64,000 bases of DNA from Enterococcus pseudoavium NBRC 100491 (GCF_001544295.1 NZ_BCQF01000012.1:1-64000), one strand, 5' to 3'. Counted from the stretch's first letter, positions 31,755 to 42,312 are shown. Notes: generated by a model not told the origin, from the sequence alone. Program-made: numbers and translations.

Positions 31755-32099
31755 CTATTTTCGTAAAATTTTTTCCATTTTTTTACCTTTGGCTAACTCA
31801 TCAACTAATTTATCCATGTAACGAATTTTCTGCATCAAAGGATCTTCAATCTCTTCTACTCGATAACCACAGATGACCCCTTTGATCAAGGTAGCCTTTG
31901 GATTAAACTGTGTAGCTTCCGCAAAAAAGGTTTCTAAATCAACCCCATCATCAATTTGCTTTTGAAGCGCAGCTAGATCATAGCCTGTCAGCCAACAAAG
32001 CACTTGATCCAGTTCTTCTTTAGTCCGGTCCTTTTTCTCTACTTTTTGCAGATACATCGGATAAATTGAAGCAAAACTCATTTTGAAGACTCTGCTCAT
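31755..32099 (-). CDS. DUF2200 family protein
   Basis: A 114-residue cytosolic protein recognised by the conserved DUF2200 blocks: VFKMSFASIYPMY at the N-terminus, CWLTGYDLAAL, FNPKATLIKGVICGYRVEEIEDPLM, and the C-terminal DKLVDELAKGKKMEKILRK. The full family length is present. Some relatives are linked by name to a general-stress or DNA-mimicking role, but no function is established that I can state. GAGGGGAG precedes the ATG. It has its own terminator and lies downstream of the malic enzyme gene by about 120 bp. Confidence 0.85.
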   Translation of the reverse strand: MSRVFKMSFASIYPMYLQKVEKKDRTKEELDQVLCWLTGYDLAALQKQIDDGVDLETFFAEATQFNPKATLIKGVICGYRVEEIEDPLMQKIRYMDKLVDELAKGKKMEKILRK

Positions 32100-32219
32100 C
32101 GTTTCTACTCCCCTCTCTCTAAAAATACGGCACGGCTAGGACAAGCCTGATAACTATCTCCCGACCTACTCCCCAATTTTTATATGTCAGATTTTTCGTT
32201 TAAATGAACGTTCTTTAAT

Positions 32220-33389
32220 TTAACGCGTCACGCCATCTTGACGAGCGGCTTCGGCAACTTTTTCCGTGATCGAATCCACCACATTTTGTTCAAAAGCGGA
32301 TGGAATGATGTAGTCAGAAGTCAACTCCGAGTAAGGAATCGAATCGGCAATCGCATGGGCACAAGCCAATTTCATCTTCGGAGTAATTTTTTTCGCTTCG
32401 GCCACAAATGCTCCGCGGAATAATCCTGGAAAAGCCAACACGTTATTAATTTGGTTAGGAAAATCTGAACGTCCCGTGCCCACGACAGTCGCTCCGCCTG
32501 CTAGTGCTTCGGCATAAGTAATCTCTGGTTCCGGATTAGCCATCGGGAAGACGATATTGCCATCATTCATGGAAGCAACCATTTCTTTGGTCACTAGATT
32601 AGGTGCGGATACCCCAATAAACACATCGGCTCCGATGAATGCTTCAGCCATCGTACCAGAAAAATCTTTTGGTTCAATCAGTTCGATAATTTCTTTTTCC
32701 ACAAATGTCGCATTGGTCAACTGTTCATTTAATGCCCCATCTTTGTTAAAGGCGATGATTTGTTTCACTCCCAGATCGACCAGCATATGGATAATCGCAC
32801 TACCGGCAGCGCCGGTTCCTGAGATCACGACTTTCAAATCTTGCGGTTCTTTTTTCACTAATTTTAGTGCATTGATCAAAGCAGCCGTCACGACGATCGC
32901 CGTCCCATGCTGATCATCATGAAAAACGGGAATATCTAACGCTTCAATCAAGGCCCGTTCGATTTCCACACAACGAGGAGCGCTGATGTCTTCTAGGTTG
33001 ATCCCGCCAAATGTCGGAGCAATTGCTTTAACAATCTGAATAATTTCTTGCGGATCTTTTGTATCCAAACAGATCGGCACGGCATCAATATTCGCAAATT
33101 CTTTGAATAAAAGTGCTTTGCCTTCCATCACTGGTAACGCAGCTTCTGGTCCAATATCACCTAACCCTAAGACTGCCGTACCATCCGTCACCACGGCAAC
33201 ACTATTGCCTTTCCACGTGTATTCATAGGCTTTATTTTTATCTTCCGCAATCTTAAGGCAAGGTTCCGCGACTCCCGGTGTATAAGCCAAAGCTAAATCT
33301 TCTTTGCTTTCCACTTTGGCTTTGCTGGTCACTTCGATTTTCCCCCGCCATTTTTTATGGGCGGCTAAAGCTTCTTCATAAATCGTCAT
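32220..33389 (-). CDS. NAD-dependent malic enzyme (oxaloacetate-decarboxylating)
   Basis: A 389-residue malic enzyme that converts L-malate to pyruvate and CO2. The start is the ATG of MTIYEEAL, one base after the fumC stop, with GGAG inside the fumC end; a TTG five codons earlier is less likely. Family marks: [50 protein letters not shown], and Rossmann [11 protein letters not shown] near residue 185. It is the short, bacterial MaeE/MaeA-like form. Tight coupling with fumarase gives a fumarate-to-malate-to-pyruvate route. Confidence 0.92.
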   Translation of the reverse strand: MTIYEEALAAHKKWRGKIEVTSKAKVESKEDLALAYTPGVAEPCLKIAEDKNKAYEYTWKGNSVAVVTDGTAVLGLGDIGPEAALPVMEGKALLFKEFANIDAVPICLDTKDPQEIIQIVKAIAPTFGGINLEDISAPRCVEIERALIEALDIPVFHDDQHGTAIVVTAALINALKLVKKEPQDLKVVISGTGAAGSAIIHMLVDLGVKQIIAFNKDGALNEQLTNATFVEKEIIELIEPKDFSGTMAEAFIGADVFIGVSAPNLVTKEMVASMNDGNIVFPMANPEPEITYAEALAGGATVVGTGRSDFPNQINNVLAFPGLFRGAFVAEAKKITPKMKLACAHAIADSIPYSELTSDYIIPSAFEQNVVDSITEKVAEAARQDGVTR

Positions 33390-33390
33390 C

Positions 33391-34758
33391 CTAGTTTTCT
33401 CCAATCATTTTCTCTGGTCTGACCCAGGCTTCATATTCTTCTTCCGTTACATAGTCCAAGGCCAGAGCGGCTTCCTTCAAAGTCGAACCCTCACTAAAAG
33501 CTTTTTTAGCGATCGCGGCTCCTTTATCATAACCGATATGTGGATTCAACGCCGTTACCAACATCAGCGACTGTTCCAACAATTCAGCCATCCGATCTTC
33601 ATTGACCACTAGCCCCTGCAAACATTTCTCACGAAACGAATCAAGCGCATCCGTCAGCAAACGAATACTTTGCAATAAATCAAATGCGATCAACGGTAGA
33701 TAGACATTCAATTCAAAATTTCCTTGCGAAGCTGCAATCCCGATTGCTGCATCATTGCCCATCACTTGGACTGCCACCATCGCTAAGGCTTCACATTGTG
33801 TTGGATTAACTTTTCCCGGCATAATCGAGCTACCTGGTTCATTGGCAGGCAATGTAATTTCACCTAAGCCGCTACGGGGGCCACTCGCTAACCAACGAAT
33901 ATCATTAGCCATCTTCAGACAATTAGCTGCTAAGGCTTTTAAGGCTCCGCTAACAAAAATTGCCGCATCACGATTGGCTAACGCATGAAATTTATTGCTT
34001 TCACTAACGAAATGAACGCCAGTTTCTGCTTTCAACGCTGTGATAAAGGCTTCTTCATAAGCTTTCGAAGCATTCAAACCAGTACCCACTGCCGTTCCAC
34101 CAATCGCCAACTGACGAAGCTCAGCCAAACTATTGAGTAGCATCGTTTCGTTATGTTCCAAGGCAGAGCGCCAACCGCTGATTTCTTGAGCAAAAGTCAC
34201 CGGTGTCGCATCTTGCAAATGGGTTCGACCAATTTTAATCACGTTTTGATTGGCGGCTTCCAATTCTTCCAACGCTCCAATCATCTGATGGATGGCCGGC
34301 AATAATTTTTGTTCAATCGCCAGCGTTCCTGCTAAGTGTAATGCCGTTGGAAAAACATCATTAGAACTTTGCGACATATTCACATCATCGTTGGGATGGA
34401 TCGTTACCCCCTCTTGGCTTGCTAAATGAGCAATCACCTCATTGGTATTCATGTTGCTTTGCGTACCACTTCCCGTCTGCCAAACAACCAGCGGAAATTC
34501 ATCCCAGTTTGCACCTTTAAGTAAAAGATCCGCCGCCTTTTGAATCGCTTGTGCTTTTTCTTCGGTTAATTTTCCGGTCTGTTGATTGGCAATTGCCGCC
34601 ATTTTCTTGACCAAGACTAGTGCTTCCAATAATTCAGGCGGCATTTTTTCGCCACCGATTTTAAAATTTTGGCGGCTTCGTTCAGTTTGTGCTCCCCACC
34701 AGGCTTCCTTAGGGACTTCAAGCGCCCCCATTGAATCTCGTTCCGTCCGTGTTTCCAT
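33391..34758 (-). CDS. fumC: Fumarate hydratase class II
   Basis: A 455-residue class II fumarase (iron-independent) interconverting fumarate and malate in the cytosol. The signature [15 protein letters not shown] lies near residues 310-324 with the catalytic Ser loop. [14 protein letters not shown] and [11 protein letters not shown] are the other two conserved regions. Normal length, with AAGGAG upstream. It is first gene of the operon with malic enzyme. Enterococci lack a full TCA cycle, so feeding of malate or fumarate into pyruvate is the likely role. Confidence 0.95.
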   Translation of the reverse strand: METRTERDSMGALEVPKEAWWGAQTERSRQNFKIGGEKMPPELLEALVLVKKMAAIANQQTGKLTEEKAQAIQKAADLLLKGANWDEFPLVVWQTGSGTQSNMNTNEVIAHLASQEGVTIHPNDDVNMSQSSNDVFPTALHLAGTLAIEQKLLPAIHQMIGALEELEAANQNVIKIGRTHLQDATPVTFAQEISGWRSALEHNETMLLNSLAELRQLAIGGTAVGTGLNASKAYEEAFITALKAETGVHFVSESNKFHALANRDAAIFVSGALKALAANCLKMANDIRWLASGPRSGLGEITLPANEPGSSIMPGKVNPTQCEALAMVAVQVMGNDAAIGIAASQGNFELNVYLPLIAFDLLQSIRLLTDALDSFREKCLQGLVVNEDRMAELLEQSLMLVTALNPHIGYDKGAAIAKKAFSEGSTLKEAALALDYVTEEEYEAWVRPEKMIGEN

Positions 34759-34902
34759 ACATTCGACTCCTTATACTGATAAATAATTAACTATTTGGTT
34801 CGATTATCGCTTATTTAACGAATAAAAGGAACTCATTTTTATAAAAACAGGAAAAATAAATTTATTTTCATGCTGTGAAGCATCGGCTGATCTTCCCAAA
34901 AC

Positions 34903-34944
34903 AAAAAAAGAGGCACGACAAAATTCATGTCGCACCCTCTTTTT
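34903..34944 (-). terminator. Terminator of the relA-dtd operon
   Basis: AAAAAGAGGCACGACA / TGTCGCACCCTCTTTTT hairpin with a small internal mismatch and a T-run, about 40 bp past the dtd stop. The CACGACAAAATT-TGTCG core resembles terminators at 9256 and 49310. Confidence 0.75.
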
Positions 34945-34983
34945 CCAAATAAACGGAATTCCAGACGTAGCCGCTTTTTGATA

Positions 34984-35430
34984 CTATTTATCTCTAGTAT
35001 CAAAAATAATCGTAATCGGACCATCATTAATCAGCGCGACATCCATGTCGCCACCAAATTCTCCAGTCTCTACTGTTAAACCGGCTTTTTTCAATCCTTC
35101 ATTAAAGTATTCATATAAAGGAATCGCTGTTTCAGGTCGGGCAGCTTTGACAAAACTGGGCCGATTCCCCTTTTTAGTATCTGCATATAAAGTAAATTGC
35201 GATACACTTAAAACACTTCCGCCGACATCTTGTAACGACTGGTTCATTTTTCCCTCTGCGTCTTCAAATACGCGTAACAAAGGAATTTTACGAATCAAAT
35301 AATCCGCATCTGCTTGTGTATCTTCTTCATGAATCCCTAGTAGAATCATAAAACCGCGATCGATTTGACCGATTATTTTTTGATCGATCGTTACACTCGC
35401 TTGACTAACCCGTTGAATGACTGCTCGCAT
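34984..35430 (-). CDS. dtd: D-aminoacyl-tRNA deacylase
   Basis: A 148-residue enzyme that removes D-amino acids (and Gly from tRNA-Ala) from mischarged tRNA. The conserved [22 protein letters not shown] motif region (residues ~72-93) and the C-terminal [16 protein letters not shown] stretch, with the Gly-cisPro-type NDGP, are present. Standard length. It follows relA by about 25 bp, an arrangement common in Firmicutes, and ends the operon. Confidence 0.95.
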   Translation of the reverse strand: MRAVIQRVSQASVTIDQKIIGQIDRGFMILLGIHEEDTQADADYLIRKIPLLRVFEDAEGKMNQSLQDVGGSVLSVSQFTLYADTKKGNRPSFVKAARPETAIPLYEYFNEGLKKAGLTVETGEFGGDMDVALINDGPITIIFDTRDK

Positions 35431-35456
35431 TGAAGTTCCTCCAAATAATTATTATT

Positions 35457-37664
35457 TTATCCCTTCGTCCGCTTCACACTGTAAACATCTGGGATGGTCT
35501 TCACCTTATCAACGATCGAATACAAATGATTCAAGTTCTGAATCTTGAAAGTCAAATTAATAACCGCCAGCCGATCTTTAGTCGGTTTCGCTTCAACGCT
35601 TACTAATTTTTTCGTCATTCCGCTAACGATATTCAACACATCATTCAATAGGCCATCACGATTGAACCCATAAATTTCTAAATCAGCATTGTATTCCTGT
35701 ACCGAATTCGAAGTATCTTCCCACTCAACTTCGATCAAACGTTGCTGGATATCCTTTTGTTTGGTGATATTCGGACAATCCGCACGGTGGATTGAAATAC
35801 CGCGACCTTTAGTGATATAACCAACAATGTTATCCCCTGGAACAGGGTTACAACAGTGGCTGATCCGAATCAGCAGATTGTCGATCCCCTGAATCACGAT
35901 TCCACCTTCATGGCGGACCTTGATCTTTTCCGGTTCTTTCGGGTTGTTGACCATTTCATCAACCGCATCCCGTTGCTTTTGTTTCAGTTGTTCACGACGT
36001 TCTTTTTCCGTCAACCGATTAGCAAAAGTTAGCGCACTGATCTCCCCAAAACCGATTGCGGCATACAGATCCTCTTCACTATGGAAGTTGAATTTGTCTA
36101 AGACTTCAGAAAGTTTGTCTTTCGTCAGCATCTCTTTTGGTACAAAACCTAAATCATTGATACACTTAACGACTGCATCATGACCTTTTGCGACATTTTC
36201 TTCCCGGTCTTGCGTTTTGAAAAAGCGTTTGATTTTATTTTTAGCTTTACTGGTCTTTACTAAATTTAGCCAGTCGCGACTTGGTCCAAATGAATTGGCT
36301 GAAGTCATGATCTCGATGATATCACCATTTTTCAGCTTATAATCCAACTGCACCATCTTGCCGTTGACTTTTGCACCAGTCGTTTTATTCCCAATATCCG
36401 TATGAATGCTGTAAGCAAAATCTAACGGGCCTGATCCTTTAGGTAATTCTGTTACATCCCCCTTGGGTGTAAAAACATAGACCTTGTCACTGAAAATGTC
36501 GCCTTTGACGCTTTCCATAAACTCAGATGCATCATAGCTCTCATCTTGTAGCTCGATGATTTCGCGGAACCAGTCCAACTGCTTATTATCCTGTGTTGCC
36601 TCGGTCTTTTCCGTCTTACCTTCTTTATAAGCCCAGTGAGCTGCAACCCCGAATTCAGCGATTTGATGCATCTCATGGGTCCGAATTTGGACTTCTACAG
36701 GATTGCCGCTTGGTCCAATAATCGTCGTATGCAAAGACTGGTACATATTGGCCTTAGGCATTGCGATATAATCCTTGAAACGCCCCGGCATTGGTTTCCA
36801 TTTGGTATGAATCGCACCTAAAACAGCATAACAGTCTTTGATGGAATCCACGATTACACGAATCGCTAACAAATCGTAGATCTCATCGAATTGTTTCTTT
36901 TGATCCCGCATCTTGCGATAAATTGAATAAATATGTTTGGGACGACCATAAATATCTGCTTCGATCCCTAATTCTTTCGTCGCTTCTTTGATTTCATTGA
37001 CTGATTTTTCAACAAAACCTTCCCGCTCTTCCCGTTTACTCCGCATCAAATGAACGATCCGGTAATACTGTTTAGGATTTAAGTAGCGTAGTGCTGTATC
37101 TTCTAACTCCCACTTGATCCGACTCATCCCTAGACGATCAGCCAATGGCGCATAAATTTCTAATGTTTCACGAGCAATTCGGCGTTGTTTGTCATCGCGT
37201 AAATATTTCAGCGTCCGCATATTATGCAGACGGTCAGCCAATTTGACCATAATAACGCGCAAATCTTGCGCCATTGCCAACAGCATTTTACGATGATTCT
37301 CCGCTAGCTGTTCCTCGTGGGACTTATACTTTATCTTCCCTAACTTGGTCACGCCGTCAACTAATGAAGCCACATCTTCGCCAAATTCAACCTTTAAATC
37401 TTCTAAGGTAACCGGCGTATCTTCTACTACATCATGTAAAAAACCCGTTGCGACCGTATGGGGATCCATATGTAGATCAGCCAAAATCCCCGCGACTTGA
37501 ATCGGATGGATAATATATGGTTCGCCTGATTTGCGGACCTGAGGCTTATGTGCTTCATAGGCAAAGTCGTATGCTTTTTGTACAAACGCCACGTGCTCTT
37601 TTCCCATGTACGTACTAACCATCTTAATGACGTCAGGACCAGTCAATTCAACTTCTTTTGCCAT
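35457..37664 (-). CDS. relA: Bifunctional (p)ppGpp synthetase/hydrolase RelA (Rsh)
   Basis: A 735-residue stringent-response enzyme. The start is the ATG of MAKEVELT, behind AAGGGGG, rather than one 13 codons upstream. The HD hydrolase domain has intact His53, His77-Asp78 and Glu81-Asp82 (HDVVED). The RelA_SpoT synthetase domain (about 240-350, YAVLGAIHTKW, KANMYQSLHTT), TGS (about 390-450), a zinc-finger region (ISHCCNPVPGD) and a C-terminal ACT domain follow, so both activities should be retained. It lies between rsmE and dtd. The 200-bp gap after rsmE may hold its own promoter. Confidence 0.96.
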   Translation of the reverse strand: MAKEVELTGPDVIKMVSTYMGKEHVAFVQKAYDFAYEAHKPQVRKSGEPYIIHPIQVAGILADLHMDPHTVATGFLHDVVEDTPVTLEDLKVEFGEDVASLVDGVTKLGKIKYKSHEEQLAENHRKMLLAMAQDLRVIMVKLADRLHNMRTLKYLRDDKQRRIARETLEIYAPLADRLGMSRIKWELEDTALRYLNPKQYYRIVHLMRSKREEREGFVEKSVNEIKEATKELGIEADIYGRPKHIYSIYRKMRDQKKQFDEIYDLLAIRVIVDSIKDCYAVLGAIHTKWKPMPGRFKDYIAMPKANMYQSLHTTIIGPSGNPVEVQIRTHEMHQIAEFGVAAHWAYKEGKTEKTEATQDNKQLDWFREIIELQDESYDASEFMESVKGDIFSDKVYVFTPKGDVTELPKGSGPLDFAYSIHTDIGNKTTGAKVNGKMVQLDYKLKNGDIIEIMTSANSFGPSRDWLNLVKTSKAKNKIKRFFKTQDREENVAKGHDAVVKCINDLGFVPKEMLTKDKLSEVLDKFNFHSEEDLYAAIGFGEISALTFANRLTEKERREQLKQKQRDAVDEMVNNPKEPEKIKVRHEGGIVIQGIDNLLIRISHCCNPVPGDNIVGYITKGRGISIHRADCPNITKQKDIQQRLIEVEWEDTSNSVQEYNADLEIYGFNRDGLLNDVLNIVSGMTKKLVSVEAKPTKDRLAVINLTFKIQNLNHLYSIVDKVKTIPDVYSVKRTKG

Positions 37665-37862
37665 GTGACGTTCCCCCTTTATTCTTGGTAAACAATCTAC
37701 CAAAAGCTGCTGCTTCTAAACTAAACCGAAATTCCACAAAAAATAGAGAAATATTTTTTGAAAATTTTTTCTTAATTCGTAAAGCTAAATGCTTTTGTCT
37801 CAACCTCTTTTTGAAAATGATTGTTTTCATTATACAAACTCTAGCAGGCTTTTTCAATCAAA

Positions 37863-38606
37863 TCAGCGCGAGAGCTCATAATAAAAACTGGCTGCGCTCA
37901 AAAGATAAAACGGGGCCGTTTCCGTTCGTAAAATCCGCGGACCTAATCCGCACAGGTGTGCTCCGGCTGCTTGGAATTTTTCGATTTCATTTGGTGTTAG
38001 CCCACCTTCTGGACCAAAAACGACCAATAACTTTTGACCGGCATTAAGTTTTTGAAAGGTTTGAACCAATTGCGCTTGTTCACCTTGCTTGGCTGATTCT
38101 TCATAAGCAATCAAAACCGCATCGTAAGCGACAAAGCTTGCAATCAATTCTTTCTCTGAAGCAAACTCCACCTGTGGCAACGCTTGGCGGTGAGATTGTT
38201 CGGCTGCTTCTTGGGCGATTTTATTCAAACGCTGCTGCTTCTTCTGCTGCTTTTTCGCGTCCCATTTTGCAACTGAACTTTCTCCAGGAAAAGCGATAAA
38301 TGCATATGCGCCCAGTTCCGTTCCCTTTTGGACAACCAATTCCAATTTTTCACCCTTCGGAAATCCACTGGCGATTGTGATGTTAATGGGGAGTTCTCGT
38401 TGCAAGCTCTCTTTTTCGACTTCTTCTAAAGTAACTTTATCGCCATCAATAGAGATAATTTTGGCTATGATCGCGGTTTGATCGTTGAAAACAAGAAAAA
38501 CTTGATCCTCTGCAGACATCCGCATCACGCGTGACATATGATGATGGGCTTCGCCGCTAACTTCTACTGTTGCTTGATAAGCTTGATCTAAAAAATAGCG
38601 CTGCAT
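37863..38606 (-). CDS. rsmE: 16S rRNA (uracil-1498-N3)-methyltransferase
   Basis: A 247-residue SPOUT-class methyltransferase that modifies U1498 of 16S rRNA using SAM. The N-terminal PUA-like part (MQRYFLDQAYQATVEVSGEAHHHMSRVMRM) and C-terminal knot region with VVFGPEGGLTPNEIEKF and LGPRILRTETAP are typical. Only one base separates it from the prmA stop codon, so the two are translationally linked, as in many Firmicutes. Confidence 0.95.
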   Translation of the reverse strand: MQRYFLDQAYQATVEVSGEAHHHMSRVMRMSAEDQVFLVFNDQTAIIAKIISIDGDKVTLEEVEKESLQRELPINITIASGFPKGEKLELVVQKGTELGAYAFIAFPGESSVAKWDAKKQQKKQQRLNKIAQEAAEQSHRQALPQVEFASEKELIASFVAYDAVLIAYEESAKQGEQAQLVQTFQKLNAGQKLLVVFGPEGGLTPNEIEKFQAAGAHLCGLGPRILRTETAPFYLLSAASFYYELSR

Positions 38607-38607
38607 C

Positions 38608-39555
38608 TTAGTCTTCCTCTGGCTTCTTCAAAATGATGGCAAACCAATCTTTTTGCTGGAAGATGCGATCGACTTCGAATCCTTGCGTGTACATTTCTTC
38701 CAGTACCATATCCTTCTTATCTTCAATGATACCTGAGACGATCAATGTACCAGCTGGTTTCAATAAACGCCAAGCATCTTCGATCATCAAAACAATGATG
38801 TCCGCTAAGATATTGGCCACGATCACGTCGGCTTCTTGCTTCACACCGACCAATAAATCATTGGCAGAAACATGAATATTTTCGGTATTGGCATTTAAAT
38901 CGACATTTTCCTGCGCCGAACGAACGGCAACTTCATCTAAGTCATAGGCATAAATATCTTTCGCCCCATATAGCGAGCTAGCGATACTGAGTACCCCTGA
39001 GCCTGTTCCAACATCCAAAACCGTTTCGCCACCACGTAACACCGTTTCCAATGCCTGTAAAGTCAGATTGGTGGTAGGATGCGTCCCCGTTCCAAATGCC
39101 ATGCCGGGATCCAAAGTAATAATCTTTTCATCTTCGTGCTGGGCTTCATATTTTTCCCAGCTAGGTACAATCGTCAAATAGCGTGTCACACGAACCGGAT
39201 GGTAATACTTTTTCCAAGCAGTTGCCCAGTCGCTTTCTTCTACTTCGCTGACTTCCACAATATTTTTGCCAATATTCAACCCAAATTCAGGCAGCTTCGC
39301 GATGCTGTCTTTGATGAAAGGCAAGATTTCTGGCAGGAAGATCGTTTCAGGGAAATAAGCCATGACGACTGCGCCTTCAGCTAATCTTAAAAAAGTCGCT
39401 TTATCTAAAAGCTCGCCATACTGATCTTCTTGATAATTTTCAAAATCCAAGGCATCTTCAATCGCGACACCTGACGCCCCCGCCTCCATTAAAATATTCG
39501 AAACAGCTTCCACCGCTTCACTTTCGGTTGTTACTTTGACTTCATTCCACTTCAT
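38608..39555 (-). CDS. prmA: Ribosomal protein L11 methyltransferase
   Basis: A 315-residue SAM-dependent methyltransferase that trimethylates ribosomal protein L11. An N-terminal substrate-binding domain is followed by the Rossmann fold with LDVGTGSGVLSIA (about 180) and DPGMAFGTGTHPTT just before it. VANILADIIV matches the N-[IL]-L catalytic-loop motif. It lies between the DUF3013 gene and rsmE on the same strand. Confidence 0.96.
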   Translation of the reverse strand: MKWNEVKVTTESEAVEAVSNILMEAGASGVAIEDALDFENYQEDQYGELLDKATFLRLAEGAVVMAYFPETIFLPEILPFIKDSIAKLPEFGLNIGKNIVEVSEVEESDWATAWKKYYHPVRVTRYLTIVPSWEKYEAQHEDEKIITLDPGMAFGTGTHPTTNLTLQALETVLRGGETVLDVGTGSGVLSIASSLYGAKDIYAYDLDEVAVRSAQENVDLNANTENIHVSANDLLVGVKQEADVIVANILADIIVLMIEDAWRLLKPAGTLIVSGIIEDKKDMVLEEMYTQGFEVDRIFQQKDWFAIILKKPEED

Positions 39556-39601
39556 GATTTTTCCCCTTGTTTAAATTATTTTCCACTCACGTTAAAAAGA
39601 A

Positions 39602-40078
39602 TTAATAACTTGGATAAGGCAGGTAATTGCTATCGCTAGGCTTGATCGTTGCTTTAAAGACCGCGTCGTCCCAGTTCATTTCAAAAATCGCATCCTCACT
39701 ATCATCTGCTAAAAAGTCCAAAAGATCGCTTTGGCCTTCTTCAATCACATCTTTCAAATAATCGACCACTGCAGTCAATTCATTTTTCTTCATCCCTTTT
39801 TTACCTTCATAAGGAATGACCGCTAAAAAATCGTCCGCATCGTAGGTAGATTTAGCAGGATCAACCAATAAAATCGCATCCTCAAATTCAATGATTTCTT
39901 CCTCAGAGGCGACACCATCAACATCATCAATTTCAATTTGGCCTTTATTTTCAGCATAAAGTCGAAAAGCAATTTCAAAACTACGGTTTTTTGTATCCCA
40001 ATCTAAAGCTAATTCGTAATCCGGAATTTTTTTGTTCAAGTAACTGTCTAAATAAGTAATCATGGTCTCTTTCGCCAT
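39602..40078 (-). CDS. DUF3013 family protein
   Basis: A 158-residue acidic cytosolic protein of the DUF3013 family, conserved in Lactobacillales, with no established function. The start is the ATG of MAKETMITYLD, behind GGAGGAAAT. The preceding in-frame ATG lies inside the upstream gene. Long runs of Asp/Glu occur in the middle (IEIDDVDGVASEEEI) and the C-terminus (FLADDSEDAIF). It begins one base after the mpg stop and is followed by prmA after about 45 bp, so it is part of the operon. Confidence 0.85.
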   Translation of the reverse strand: MAKETMITYLDSYLNKKIPDYELALDWDTKNRSFEIAFRLYAENKGQIEIDDVDGVASEEEIIEFEDAILLVDPAKSTYDADDFLAVIPYEGKKGMKKNELTAVVDYLKDVIEEGQSDLLDFLADDSEDAIFEMNWDDAVFKATIKPSDSNYLPYPSY

Positions 40079-40079
40079 T

Positions 40080-40709
40080 CTATTTCCTCCATCCGTGGTC
40101 TTCATCGATCAAATTTTTACGCTGATTTGTTATGTATGGATTACCGTGAACAATATAGCGCAGCGGTCGCTCGGTCCAGACTCCTTTATTAGGGATGCCA
40201 ATCCGTGGAAGCGCATCGATCTTCTTTGGTATTCGACGTTTTTCCGGCACTAAATGCAAGGGGCTGGAAAAAATCGACGCACCATATAAATCACGCTCAA
40301 TCCCTAACGCTGCAACTAGTTTCCCTGGGCCATTAGAAATTTCTGCATTCTTTCGGCCATGCCGATTTTTAATCATTTGGTCCAATCCTTCTGCTGGTTC
40401 GATTCCCCGGATCATTACGCCTTGCGGGATGCCCTCCGGCTGAGTAATCATATTCAAAATCAGATGAGTATGCATCGTGTATAAATAAATTGTTCCCGGT
40501 TTCTGATACATCGCCCGTACTCGCGGTGTCTTCCGCATCCCGTAGCTGTGAGCGGCTTTGTCATCCGGCCCTAAATAGGCCTCACAGTCAACAATGTACC
40601 CACCGAGTTTTCCCGCAGATGTCTCATGTTCCAAATACATTCCTAATAGATGTTGCGCGATTTTTTCAGTCGTTTCTGTATTAAAATAGTCGATCAAATC
40701 TTCCATCAT
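40080..40709 (-). CDS. DNA-3-methyladenine glycosylase (AAG/Mpg family)
   Basis: A 209-residue base-excision enzyme that removes alkylated purines. The start is the ATG of MMEDLIDYF, behind GAAGGTGAT; earlier ATGs lack ribosome sites. Motifs: AQHLLGMYLEH, VDCEAYLGPDDKAAHSYGMRKTPR with the catalytic Glu, GTIYLYTMHTHLILNMIT and GPGKLVAALGI. Length is normal for bacterial Mpg. It heads the minus-strand operon leading to relA, divergent from rarA. Confidence 0.93.
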   Translation of the reverse strand: MMEDLIDYFNTETTEKIAQHLLGMYLEHETSAGKLGGYIVDCEAYLGPDDKAAHSYGMRKTPRVRAMYQKPGTIYLYTMHTHLILNMITQPEGIPQGVMIRGIEPAEGLDQMIKNRHGRKNAEISNGPGKLVAALGIERDLYGASIFSSPLHLVPEKRRIPKKIDALPRIGIPNKGVWTERPLRYIVHGNPYITNQRKNLIDEDHGWRK

Positions 40710-40985
40710 TATCACCTTCTCCATGATACACAATAATCTCGCCACACGCTATGCCTAGCCACCAAAACACAGCAAACACAATGAAAACATGTTACAATGG
40801 GAACGTATATTTGGCATTTTTCTCACTTGCTTTAACAAGTTAGTAAAGCTGCTGATCATCTAAAGAGAATCCTTTTTTGTAGACTTGGAAAAATTTCTCT
40901 TCCCTTTTTTCTTTGATTGTACCTAATGGATTCCCGCGCTTTACGAACATAAATACCTTATTTTTAACTTTTAAGGAGGTTTCTT

Positions 40986-42263
40986 ATGCAACAGCCTTTA
41001 GCTTATCGCATGCGTCCTCGCAACTTAGATGAAGTTGTTGGGCAGCAGCATTTAGTCGGTCCAGGAAAAATTATTCGCCGTATGGTAGATGCTAGAATGC
41101 TTTCTTCGATGATTTTATATGGACCTCCCGGCACCGGGAAAACGAGTATCGCCAGCGCGATTGCCGGCTCCACCAATTATGCCTTTCGCCTGTTGAATGC
41201 CGCCACAGACACCAAAAAAGATTTGCAGATAGTAGCTGAAGAAGCTAAAATGAGCGGCACGGTCATTTTATTACTGGATGAAGTCCATCGCTTAGATAAA
41301 ACGAAACAAGATTTTCTACTGCCTCATTTAGAAAGCGGGCGGATCATTATGATTGGCGCGACTACGGAAAATCCTTATATCACCATCAATCCGGCGATTC
41401 GTAGTCGAACACAGATTTTTGAAGTGAAACCACTAGATGAGAATGATATTATCACAGCCGTCAAGTCGGCATTAGAAGATAAAGAACGCGGATTAGGCGC
41501 GTATCCCGTTGAGTTAGACGAAGAAGCGTTGAATCATTTAGCACGGGCCACAAATGGCGATCTGCGCAGTGCGTTAAATGGCCTAGAACTAGCAACAAAA
41601 TCAACCCCGCAAAATACGGAAGGAAAGATCCATCTAACCCTAGCGATTATTGAAGAATGTGTGCAGAGAAAATCATTGACTCATGATAAAGATGGGGATG
41701 CCCATTACGATGTGATCTCTGCCTTGCAAAAATCAGTACGGGGAAGCGATGTGAATGCAGCATTGCACTATTTGGGGCGCCTAGTCGAAGCGGGGGATTT
41801 GCCGATTATTTGTCGACGCCTAATGGTAATGGGCTATGAAGATATCGGTTTGGCCAATCCTGCCGCCGCAGCCAGAACAGTCCAAGCGGTGCAAGCAGCA
41901 GAAAAATTAGGCTTTCCCGAAGCACGAATTCCCTTAGCGGCTGCTATTGTCGATCTGTGCCTCTCGCCTAAATCAAATTCAGCCTATGTAGCATTAGATG
42001 CTGCAATCGCTGATATTCGCATGGGAAATGCCGGAGAAGTTCCTGACCATTTACGCGACAGTCATTACAAGGGAGCCAAAGATTTAGAACGCGGCATCGG
42101 CTATCAATATCCTCATAATTTTGATAACGCTTGGGTCGATCAGCAATACTTACCTGATAAAATCAAGGATGCTCATTACTATGAACCTAAATTTACTGGG
42201 AAATACGAGCAAGCCTTGGCTCAACAGTATCAGCGGATCGAAGAATGGAAAAAACAAAAATAG
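40986..42263 (+). CDS. rarA: Replication-associated recombination protein A (AAA+ ATPase)
   Basis: A 425-residue AAA+ ATPase of the RarA/MgsA/WRNIP1 family that acts at stalled replication forks. Walker A is GPPGTGKT at residues 46-53, Walker B is LLLDEVHR near 95, sensor ATTENPY follows, and the C-terminal tetramerisation domain starts near 240 (ALQKSVRGSDVNAALHYLGRL). AGGAGG precedes the ATG. In B. subtilis the 6S-1 RNA gene lies near rarA; here a 6S-like RNA lies about 6 kb away. Confidence 0.96.
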   Translation: MQQPLAYRMRPRNLDEVVGQQHLVGPGKIIRRMVDARMLSSMILYGPPGTGKTSIASAIAGSTNYAFRLLNAATDTKKDLQIVAEEAKMSGTVILLLDEVHRLDKTKQDFLLPHLESGRIIMIGATTENPYITINPAIRSRTQIFEVKPLDENDIITAVKSALEDKERGLGAYPVELDEEALNHLARATNGDLRSALNGLELATKSTPQNTEGKIHLTLAIIEECVQRKSLTHDKDGDAHYDVISALQKSVRGSDVNAALHYLGRLVEAGDLPIICRRLMVMGYEDIGLANPAAAARTVQAVQAAEKLGFPEARIPLAAAIVDLCLSPKSNSAYVALDAAIADIRMGNAGEVPDHLRDSHYKGAKDLERGIGYQYPHNFDNAWVDQQYLPDKIKDAHYYEPKFTGKYEQALAQQYQRIEEWKKQK

Positions 42264-42279
42264 ATACAACCAAACAATT

Positions 42280-42312
42280 CGACTGTAGGAATGCTCTTTT
42301 ATATAGAGTTCC
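42280..42312. terminator. Bidirectional terminator between rarA and the MFS gene
   Basis: ACTGTAGGAA and TTCCTACAGT pair, with inner CTC/GAG, then a T-run. It directly abuts the stop codon of the convergent transporter. Confidence 0.8.

Noticed and set aside
34839-35027. 62-codon minus-strand frame over the dtd 3' end and terminator
   Set aside because: It overlaps dtd in another frame and crosses the terminator. No ribosome site.
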